From Aquicoccus sp. G2-2 (GTDB lineage Bacteria; Pseudomonadota; Alphaproteobacteria; Rhodobacterales; Rhodobacteraceae), in NCBI RefSeq assembly GCF_034555965.1, contig NZ_JAYDCK010000003.1, positions 2,356,001 through 2,420,000 of the forward strand: a stretch of DNA of 64,000 bases. The letters are read 5' to 3'. Shown here one piece after another: positions 57,412 to 64,000 of the stretch (positions within the stretch are counted from its first letter, which is position 1; each line of letters starts with the position of its first letter). The notes under the pieces are model-generated. The model did not search any database and was not told the origin of the DNA. It worked only from the letters and a program-made list of their open reading frames with translations. The translations under genes were made by a program, and so were the position numbers.

Positions 57412-59040
57412 TCAAACCAAATGCACGGCCCCGCCGGAAACCACACCCAGCACCGGCACATCCTTGAGTGCGCTCGGCGCGACCGCAGTTGGATCATCGC
57501 CCAGCACCGCAAAATCAGCGATCTTGCCGGTCTCGATACTGCCAATCTCCCGGTCGAGCTTCAACGTATAGGCCGCCCCCAGCGTAATCGCGTAAAGCGC
57601 CTCCTCTACCGAAACCCGCTGCGCCTCGCCCAGAACCTGCCCGGTCATCGTTTCGCGATTAACCGCGCACCACGCGGTGAAAAGCGGGCCCAGTGGCGTC
57701 ACCGGCGCATCCGAATGGATCGCCACATGCACGCCCTCATCAATCGCACTGCGCAGCGCGTTCATCCGCTTGGCGCACTCTTCACCGACTGTCAGCGTGA
57801 TATGCTGATCGCCAAAATACCAAATGTGGTTGCTGAATATGTTGGTGCACACATTCAAATCCGCGCAGCGCCGAAACTGGTCAGCCCCCATCAACTGACA
57901 ATGTTGCAGCACGTGCCGCGCCCCGGCCCACGGGTATTTGCGCCCCGCCGCCTCAAGCGCGTCCAACGTCACTTCGCTGGCCTCGTCGCCATTGACGTGA
58001 ATATGCATCTGCACACCGGCCTTCTGCATCGCCTCGACAAGCTGGCCAATCAACTCCGGCGGGGTGTTCCAGATGCCGTTCGGCTGCCCGCCCACGTAGC
58101 CGGGCCATTTGACCCGCGCCGTCCAGCCCTGGATCGACCCGTCGGTCATCAGCTTCACCGCCCCCAACCGCAGCTTGTCGGTTGAGCGCGCGCGCAACGC
58201 CACCGCCTGTTCGGCCAACTCATCGGGCCGCGCGCCGGTAGCGGCCACCGCCGGAACAAGCCGCACCGGGAAATCCGGCTCGCCCGTCACCTTCAGCAAC
58301 ACGTCGATATCGTCCTCTGCTGGCTGGGCAAAGAGATCAGTCAGCGTCGTCACGCCCGCGCGCTTGGCCACTTCCCCATAGCAACGGATCCCTTCAGGGG
58401 TGCGTGACAAGTCGCGGAAATCAATCCCCAGCCGCCGCATGACCGGGAACATCGCGGCCATTTCCTGCAACTCTCCCGTCGGCTTGCCATCCGCGCCCTT
58501 CAGCACGCCCTCGGCATTGGTCTCGGCGGTGTAATTCACCATTTCCAACGCCTTCGAATTCACGCCCATCAGGTGAAAATTGGAGAATATGATCGCCACG
58601 GGCCGATCCGCGCTCACCTGATCAAGATGCGCCCGGCTCATCCGCTCACCCTCAAGGAAAATCGGGTCCAGCCCCCAGCCGATCACCGGCGCGCCCTCGG
58701 GCAACCCAGCGGCATATTCGCTCAATCCCTCGATCACGCTTTCAAGGTCGGTCCGCCCTTTCCAAAGCTTACCCTCCGGGTCATAGCGATCATGATACCC
58801 CACATAGCAATAATTCCAGATCGCCCCGGCCATGATATGCGCATGGCCCTCAACCATCCCCGGCATCAACACCGCATCGGCCAGACTGTCATCATGGCTC
58901 ACCTCGCCCCACTGATCGGCACAATCCGCAGCCCCCACCGCCAGGATCTTGCCCTCCTTCACCGCCACATGCGTGGCCTCGGGCCGGTTTGGGTCCATCG
59001 TGATGATCTTTTTCGCCTTGAAAACCGTAATGCCGGTCAT
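57412..59040 (-). CDS. YtcJ-like amidohydrolase, copy 1
   Basis: The 542-aa metal-dependent amidohydrolase (amidohydrolase 3/YtcJ group) has VEGHAHIM near residue 68, KLMTDGSIQGW in the middle, MHIHVNGDEASEVTLDA, and HSDAPVTPLGP. These segments carry the metal-binding and catalytic residues. The ATG at 59040 has AAAGGA with good spacing; an ATG three codons upstream has poor spacing. A close paralog lies 15 bp upstream, suggesting tandem duplication. Confidence 0.85.
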   Translation of the reverse strand: MTGITVFKAKKIITMDPNRPEATHVAVKEGKILAVGAADCADQWGEVSHDDSLADAVLMPGMVEGHAHIMAGAIWNYCYVGYHDRYDPEGKLWKGRTDLESVIEGLSEYAAGLPEGAPVIGWGLDPIFLEGERMSRAHLDQVSADRPVAIIFSNFHLMGVNSKALEMVNYTAETNAEGVLKGADGKPTGELQEMAAMFPVMRRLGIDFRDLSRTPEGIRCYGEVAKRAGVTTLTDLFAQPAEDDIDVLLKVTGEPDFPVRLVPAVAATGARPDELAEQAVALRARSTDKLRLGAVKLMTDGSIQGWTARVKWPGYVGGQPNGIWNTPPELIGQLVEAMQKAGVQMHIHVNGDEASEVTLDALEAAGRKYPWAGARHVLQHCQLMGADQFRRCADLNVCTNIFSNHIWYFGDQHITLTVGEECAKRMNALRSAIDEGVHVAIHSDAPVTPLGPLFTAWCAVNRETMTGQVLGEAQRVSVEEALYAITLGAAYTLKLDREIGSIETGKIADFAVLGDDPTAVAPSALKDVPVLGVVSGGAVHLV

Positions 59041-59055
59041 GGTGTCCATCCTTTG

Positions 59056-60690
59056 TTATTGATCGAGCAGCGTCACATACCCGCCTGTCACCGTGCCGCG
59101 CACCGGCACATCTTTAAGTTTCTCCGCAGCGATCCCAAGCGGGTCATCGCCAAGCACCGCAAAATCCGCGCGCTTGCCCGCCTCGATCGACCCCACCTCG
59201 CCATCAAGCCCCAGCGTATAGGCCGCCCCAAGCGTAATCAGCCGCAGCGCCTCTTGCACGCTGATACATTGCGCCGCGCCCAACACCTTGCCGCTCATGG
59301 TCAGCCGGTTCGCCGCGCACCACGCGGTAAAAAGTGGGCCCAAAGGGGTCACCGGCGCGTCCGAATGAATGGCCAGCCTGACCCCGGTATCAAGCGCGCT
59401 GCGGCAGGCATTCATCCTTGCTGCACGCACCGCGCCAATGGTCTGCGCAACATGCTGATCGCCGAAATACCATATATGATTGGCGAAAAGATTCACGCAC
59501 ACGCCCAACTCCGCCGCCCGCTCGAAAAGCCCCCGCCCCATCATCTGCGCATGTTGCAGCACATGGCGCGCACCCGGCCATGGATGCTTGCGCGCCGCCG
59601 CTTCCAGCGCGTCCAGCGTTACCTCGCTGGCCTCGTCGCCATTGGTGTGAATATGCATCTGCACGCCTTCGCGCTGCATCACTTCGCAAATCGCGTAAAT
59701 CTGCTCCGGCGGGGTGTTCCAGATACCATTGGCCTGCCCACCGACATAGCCCGGCCATTTCACCCGCGCACTCCAACCCTGGATCGACCCGTCCGTCATC
59801 AGCTTGACCGCACCGAACCGCAGCTTGTCATGCCCCGTGCTTTCAAGCGCGCGCACCTGCGCCACCACGTCTTCGGGCTTGCCCGCCAGCGAACTCAGCG
59901 CCGGGACGATGCGCACCGGAAAATCCGGCCGCGCGGTCACCCGGCTCAATTCTGCCGCACTCGCCTCAGTCAGCATGGCGAAAAGGTCGGTCGCTGTGGT
60001 CACACCTGCGCGCACGCAATGCAGGGCGAATTTCTTGATATATGGCTCTTCATAGGCTTTCGCGCGGTGGTCCAGCCCCAGCCGCCGCATCACCGGAAAC
60101 ATCGCCGCCATTTCTTGCAATTCGCCGTTGGGCTTGCCGTCTTCGCCCATCATCACGCCTTCAACACTGCTCTCCGCGTCATAGCCCACAAGGTCCAGCA
60201 TAACAGAGTTGATGCACATCAGATGCCCGCTGGAAAACAGGAACACCACTGGCCTCTCGGCGCTGATCCGGTCCAGATGATGCCGGTTCAGCCGCTCGGA
60301 ACTAAGGAAAATCGGATCGAACCCCCAAGTGATGATCGGCGCGTCGTCCGGCAAACTGTCGGCATGGGCGCGGGCATTGGCGATCACCGTCTCTATATCT
60401 GTCGTGCCCGGCCAAAGCCGCCCGTCCGGGTCTACCCGGTCATGTGCGCCAACATAGGCGTAATCCCACGGCGTGCTTGCGCCCATATGGCAATGCCCTT
60501 CAACGAACCCCGGCATCAACACCGCATCAGCCAGCCGGTCGTCATGCACCACGGCGCCCCACTGGTCGGCGCAATCTCGCTCACCCACGGCAAGGATTCG
60601 CCCCTCCCGCACTGCAACATGCGTGGCCTCGGGGCGGTTCGGGTCCATTGTGATAATTTTCTTCGCACTGAAAACCGTGATATCGCCCAT
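59056..60690 (-). CDS. YtcJ-like amidohydrolase, copy 2
   Basis: The 544-aa product is a full-length paralog of copy 1, alignable end to end, with VEGHCHMG where copy 1 has VEGHAHIM, and the same LMTDGSIQGW, HIHTNGDEASEV and HSDAPVTPLGP motifs. A GGGAGAG ribosome binding site precedes the ATG. It is divergent from a LysR gene. The substrate is unknown; an amide or hydantoin-like compound taken up by the nearby ABC importer is plausible. Confidence 0.85.
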   Translation of the reverse strand: MGDITVFSAKKIITMDPNRPEATHVAVREGRILAVGERDCADQWGAVVHDDRLADAVLMPGFVEGHCHMGASTPWDYAYVGAHDRVDPDGRLWPGTTDIETVIANARAHADSLPDDAPIITWGFDPIFLSSERLNRHHLDRISAERPVVFLFSSGHLMCINSVMLDLVGYDAESSVEGVMMGEDGKPNGELQEMAAMFPVMRRLGLDHRAKAYEEPYIKKFALHCVRAGVTTATDLFAMLTEASAAELSRVTARPDFPVRIVPALSSLAGKPEDVVAQVRALESTGHDKLRFGAVKLMTDGSIQGWSARVKWPGYVGGQANGIWNTPPEQIYAICEVMQREGVQMHIHTNGDEASEVTLDALEAAARKHPWPGARHVLQHAQMMGRGLFERAAELGVCVNLFANHIWYFGDQHVAQTIGAVRAARMNACRSALDTGVRLAIHSDAPVTPLGPLFTAWCAANRLTMSGKVLGAAQCISVQEALRLITLGAAYTLGLDGEVGSIEAGKRADFAVLGDDPLGIAAEKLKDVPVRGTVTGGYVTLLDQ

Positions 60691-60761
60691 CTGGCTCTCT
60701 CCCATTTCCCCACCAACCTATGTCCGTGCTTGCTCATTGGGAAAATGGATTTAGTGTCGTG

Positions 60762-60777
60762 ATAAACTCGGTTTTAT
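60762..60777. promoter_or_regulatory. Imperfect palindrome between amidohydrolase 2 and its LysR gene
   Basis: ATAAA-CTCGGT-TTTAT lies 44 bp before the lysR start and 72 bp from the amidohydrolase start. LysR-type regulators bind such T-N11-A inverted sites in divergent intergenic regions. This is a weak candidate. Confidence 0.3.
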
Positions 60778-60805
60778 GTGAGAATGAGCAGGAGTGTCAG
60801 GCAAC

Positions 60806-61756
60806 ATGCATTTCACATTGAAGCAATTGCGTTATTTCGATGCGGCCCTTCGCACCGGCTCTATAGCCCGCGCGGCAATAGAGATGAACATTTCGCAAAG
60901 CTCGATCACCGGCGCAATCGACGCGATCGAACAGGACACCGATACCGAACTGTTCCGTCGCATCCCCGCCCGTGGGCTGGTGGTCACCGATTCGGGGCGA
61001 CAGGTTGGCACGCTGGTATCGCAGTTTCTCGAACAGGCGCGGGTCTTTGAATCCGACCTGATGTCTCTCTCTGGCGGGCCGGCCGGAACGCTCAGCCTTG
61101 CTTGCTATGCTCCAACCGCGCCGCATGTGTTGCCGCCGGTTCTGCGCCGTGTCGCCGAGGCTTACCCCTCGGTGCGCATCGACCTCAAGGAAGGCGACAT
61201 GCCGACCATCAACCAGTTGCTGCGCGCAGGCTCGGTCGATCTGGCGCTGACCTACCGGCGCAATCTGCCCGAACGACAACCTTTCACACCGCTGTTTCGC
61301 GCCCGTCCGTGGGCGCTCCTGCCAACGACCTCGCCGCTTGCCGAGAAATCCAGCGTATCTCTCGAAGAATTGGCCGACCTGCCGATGATCCTACTTGATT
61401 TGCCCACCACAGAAAGCTACTTCCGCACGATTTTCTCCGCGCAAGGCCTCCGCCCCAACGTGGTTCACCGCACCAAATCATCTTCCGTATTGCGCGGTCT
61501 GGTGGCGGCGAATTTCGGCTTTTCTCTGCTCAACATCTGCGGTTTGGCCGATCGCTCGGGTAAACTGGGCTACATCGCACGCCCGATCAGCAATGCCGTC
61601 GAAGAACCAAGCTTTGGCGTCGCCTACACTCAGGCCTCACAGCGATCAACGCTCGTGCAAGCCGTCCTTACCATCCTCACAAAGTTGGTGGAGGAAGGCG
61701 GATTCGATGCACTCACCCTCGAAACACGCTTGGATGACGCCAATAGTAAACCCTAA
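60806..61756 (+). CDS. LysR-family regulator of the amidohydrolase-transporter module
   Basis: The 316-aa protein has an N-terminal HTH (MHFTLKQLRYFDAALRTGSIARAAIEMNISQSS) and a periplasmic-binding-like effector domain. The ATG at 60806 has GGAG about 11 bp upstream; a GTG at 60794 is the alternative. It lies between the divergent amidohydrolases and the ABC importer genes, which fits a local regulator. Confidence 0.82.
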   Translation: MHFTLKQLRYFDAALRTGSIARAAIEMNISQSSITGAIDAIEQDTDTELFRRIPARGLVVTDSGRQVGTLVSQFLEQARVFESDLMSLSGGPAGTLSLACYAPTAPHVLPPVLRRVAEAYPSVRIDLKEGDMPTINQLLRAGSVDLALTYRRNLPERQPFTPLFRARPWALLPTTSPLAEKSSVSLEELADLPMILLDLPTTESYFRTIFSAQGLRPNVVHRTKSSSVLRGLVAANFGFSLLNICGLADRSGKLGYIARPISNAVEEPSFGVAYTQASQRSTLVQAVLTILTKLVEEGGFDALTLETRLDDANSKP

Positions 61757-61853
61757 AATTTAGCGGTTCACTCCCCATAAAACACTGTTTCCTGTGCTTA
61801 TGAGTCGGGCTAGCGTTGATCCAATAGCCAAAAAAACCAACCGGGAGACCTCA

Positions 61854-63407
61854 ATGACACTCATGACCAAATTCATGGGCGCCGCCGCGATAACGGCAGG
61901 TATGCTCACCACTCCGGCCTTAGCCCGCGAAAACACGCTGGTGATGGTGTCGACTCAGGTGCCACGGCACCTCAACGGCGCGGTGCAGTCGGGCATCGCC
62001 ACCGCCGTCCCCTCGACACAGATTTTCGCCTCGCTGCTGCGCTATGACGAAGGCTGGGATCCCCAACCCTATCTCGCGAAAAGCTGGGAAGTCGCCGATG
62101 ATGGCCTTTCCGCAACCTTCCATCTGGTGCCCGACGCCAAGTTTTCCGATGGCTCGCCGGTAACGGCAGAGGATGTCGCCTTCTCGATCATGACGATCAA
62201 GAAAAACCACCCGTTCAAAACCATGTTCGCCCCGGTAGAGAAGATCGACACCCCCGACGAACACACCGTCATCATCAGGCTCTCACATCCGCACCCGGCA
62301 CTGCTCCTCGCATTGTCACCCGTGCTTGCACCGATCCTGCCGAAGCACCTTTTTGATAACGGCGAAGATCCAAAATCGAACTCGTTCAACTCCAACCCCG
62401 TCGGTGCCGGGCCGTTCATGCTCGAGGAATTCACACCGGGCGAAGCCATCGTGCTCAAGAAGAACCCCAACTACTTCATCAAGGACCGCCCCAAGCTCGA
62501 CAAGATCATCATCCGCATCGTCAAGGACCCCTCTGCCCTGCTGATCGCGATGGAAAACGGAGAGGCTGACCTCTATCCCTTCATGGCCGGCAGTCAAGAG
62601 ATCAAGCGGCTTGAAAAAGTCGACCGCCTGACCGTGACCGACGAAGGCTATGCCGCCGTTGGCCCGATCAACTGGATGGCCTTTAACACCGCCTCCGAAA
62701 AACTGAGCGACGTGCGCGTGCGTCAGGCAATCGCCTACGCGGTAGATCGGAACTTCATCACCAAGGCGCTGATGCGCGGCGTCGCAAAGCCGCAAATCGG
62801 TCCGATCATGGAAAGCTCGCCATTCTTCAACCCCGACATGCCCGCCTATGATCTTGATCTCGACAAGGCCAAGGCGCTGATGAAGGAAGCGGGGTATGCC
62901 GATGGCATGGATCTCACCATTGATTACATCCCCGGCCCGAAAGAGCAGCAGCAATCGGTCGCCGAATACATGAAATCGCAGCTCAAGAAGATCGGCATCA
63001 ACATCACCGTGCGTGCCGCTCCCGATTTCCCGACATGGGCAAACCGGATCTCGAACTACGATTTCGAACTGACGATGGACGTTGTGTTCAACTGGGGTGA
63101 TCCGGTAATCGGCGTTGACCGTACCTATCTTTGCTCGAACATCCGCAAAGGCGTGATCTGGTCGAATACCCAACAATATTGCAACAAGAAGGTCGATGAA
63201 CTTCTCGAAGCGGCCGCCAAGGAAAACGACTTCGACAAACGCAAGGCGCTCTATGCACAGTTTCAGCAGATCGTGGGCGAAGACCTGCCGATCTACTGGA
63301 TCAACGCATCGCCCTATCACACGGCCTATGACAAGAAGCTGAAAAACCCGCCGGTCGGCATCTGGGGCACCATGCACCCGATGGACCGGGTCGAATGGTC
63401 TGACTAA
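61854..63407 (+). CDS. ABC transporter substrate-binding protein, family 5 (peptide/oligopeptide type)
   Basis: The 517-aa periplasmic protein has a signal peptide (residues 1-24, ALA | REN) and SBP family 5 patterns (LRYDEGWDPQPYLAKSWEVADDGLSATFHL, NPVGAGPFMLEEF). DppA/OppA-type proteins bind peptides, but members also bind other solutes. GGGAG precedes the ATG. It is followed by a permease gene with a hairpin between. Confidence 0.88.
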   Translation: MTLMTKFMGAAAITAGMLTTPALARENTLVMVSTQVPRHLNGAVQSGIATAVPSTQIFASLLRYDEGWDPQPYLAKSWEVADDGLSATFHLVPDAKFSDGSPVTAEDVAFSIMTIKKNHPFKTMFAPVEKIDTPDEHTVIIRLSHPHPALLLALSPVLAPILPKHLFDNGEDPKSNSFNSNPVGAGPFMLEEFTPGEAIVLKKNPNYFIKDRPKLDKIIIRIVKDPSALLIAMENGEADLYPFMAGSQEIKRLEKVDRLTVTDEGYAAVGPINWMAFNTASEKLSDVRVRQAIAYAVDRNFITKALMRGVAKPQIGPIMESSPFFNPDMPAYDLDLDKAKALMKEAGYADGMDLTIDYIPGPKEQQQSVAEYMKSQLKKIGINITVRAAPDFPTWANRISNYDFELTMDVVFNWGDPVIGVDRTYLCSNIRKGVIWSNTQQYCNKKVDELLEAAAKENDFDKRKALYAQFQQIVGEDLPIYWINASPYHTAYDKKLKNPPVGIWGTMHPMDRVEWSD

Positions 63408-63417
63408 GCACCCCTCC

Positions 63418-63446
63418 CCGCCTTCGGCCATCCCGGCCGAGGGCGG
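63418..63446 (+). promoter_or_regulatory. Stem-loop between the substrate-binding protein and permease genes
   Basis: CCGCC-T-TCGGCC-ATCCC-GGCCGA-G-GGCGG forms a strong GC-rich stem between the two genes. Such intercistronic hairpins are known to stabilise upstream mRNA and reduce readthrough, so the binding protein is made in excess of the permease. No T-run follows. Confidence 0.6.
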
Positions 63447-63475
63447 ATACCGCCCCGGCAAGAAAGGGCAACCCC

Positions 63476-64000
63476 TTGAGCACGTCATTTCTCCTCCGCC
63501 GCATCGCCTACGGGCTCTTGTTGATGCTGGGCGTCGTTGTGCTGAACTTCCTGCTGATCCGGCTGGCTCCGGGCGATCCGGCGCTTGTCATCGCTGGCGA
63601 AATGGGCGGAGCGACAAAGGAAATGCTCGCCTCCATCCGCCACGATTACGGCCTCGACAAACCGATGATCACCCAGCTCTGGATTTATATCTCCGACGTG
63701 GCACGGGGCGATCTCGGCGAAAGTTTCTTTTTCAATCAGCCGGTCTCCACCCTGATTTCGCACCGTGTCGGCCCGACGATACTCTTGGTGCTTACCGCGC
63801 AAATCCTGTCGATCATCTTCGGCGTCTTCATGGGCGTCATCGCCGCGCGCAAGCCGAACGGGCCGGTATCGGCCTTCGTCACGGTCTTCGCCACGATCGG
63901 CTATGCCGTGCCTGTGTTCTGGACCGGCATCATGCTGATCATCTTCTTCGCTTCGGCAATTCCGATCTTCCCGGTCGAGGGGATGCAATCGGTCCGGCTG
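63476..64000 (+). CDS. ABC transporter permease, DppB/OppB-type, partial
   Basis: The first 175 codons of a membrane permease are visible, with a TM1 near residues 9-31 and the typical LAPGDPALVIAGEMGG periplasmic loop. Further helices follow from ~100, with PTILLVLTAQI and the GYAVPVFWTGIMLII segment of the BPD_transp_1 domain. A TTG start at 63476 with AAAGGG about 9 bp upstream is chosen because no ATG fits. The rest of the gene and the partner permease and ATPases lie beyond the window. Confidence 0.87.
   Translation, partial: MSTSFLLRRIAYGLLLMLGVVVLNFLLIRLAPGDPALVIAGEMGGATKEMLASIRHDYGLDKPMITQLWIYISDVARGDLGESFFFNQPVSTLISHRVGPTILLVLTAQILSIIFGVFMGVIAARKPNGPVSAFVTVFATIGYAVPVFWTGIMLIIFFASAIPIFPVEGMQSVRL

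Noticed and set aside
58573-60762. A 729-aa open frame antisense to the amidohydrolases
   Set aside because: It overlaps both genuine genes throughout, lacks domains and shows repeated His/Arg runs typical of antisense GC-rich frames.

Overview
The window is a high-GC chromosomal segment of an alphaproteobacterium, most likely a Rhodobacteraceae (Roseobacter-group) bacterium. The indications are protein-level resemblance to that family in nearly every gene, a class I lysyl-tRNA synthetase, a Paracoccus-type cytochrome c550, a membrane urate hydroxylase of the PuuD type, and the S10/spc ribosomal genes. All identifications come from reading the sequence and recalling protein families; no database search was run.

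Layout. 1-7739 (minus strand): rpmC-rpsQ-rplN-rplX-rplE-rpsN-rpsH-rplF-rplR-rpsE-rpmD, a terminator and REP-like palindrome, a MarC-family gene, then rplO-secY-adk. 7927-8828 (plus): a 2OG-Fe(II) oxygenase-like gene and a small ORF. 9062-11705 (plus): rplB-rpsS-rplV-rpsC-rplP with a terminator. The usual single S10-spc operon is therefore split into two divergent halves. 11984-17625: tRNA-Leu(GAG), lipB, cytochrome c550, ctaD, a DUF2244 gene and a YeeE/YedE transporter. 17752-24105: lysS, a broken TerB-like gene, dacB, nadD and ettA. 24362-31143: a RAYT transposase, an L,D-transpeptidase, DUF302, a thioesterase, a broken kinase-like gene, aldehyde dehydrogenase, 1-Cys peroxiredoxin and a heme-binding beta-barrel protein. 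31345-37556: pnp and rpsO separated by an oppositely oriented AhpD-like/SDR pair, then an RTX-repeat protein and DUF1643. 37664-37805: a long inverted repeat. 37889-41994: heme genes hemC, hemE and hemF with a GDCCVxC protein and an atypical SDR. 42047-44195: rsmC, clpS and a HAD hydrolase.

44210-53210 is a purine-catabolism block: xdhA-xdhB-xdhC (xanthine dehydrogenase and its maturation factor), guanine deaminase, urate hydroxylase PuuD, hydroxyisourate hydrolase and a divergent LysR regulator with a palindromic operator candidate. Together these would convert guanine to xanthine, urate, 5-hydroxyisourate and OHCU. 53325-54392 encodes a protein built like a prokaryotic ionotropic glutamate receptor: a ligand-binding domain split by a two-helix pore. 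54590-57356 holds dapD, a serine/threonine dehydratase and a LOG-family gene. 57412-64000 holds two tandem YtcJ-like amidohydrolases, a divergent LysR gene, and the first two genes of a peptide-type ABC importer, which looks like an uptake-and-hydrolysis module for an unknown substrate.

Six genes (rpsE, ctaD, a TerB-like gene, a kinase-like gene, hemE and puuD) carry single-base frameshifts. In five, one extra base restores a family-typical length, and a G/C run of 3-5 lies at the break. Because three of these are normally essential or core genes, base-calling error in the assembly is more likely than real gene loss.
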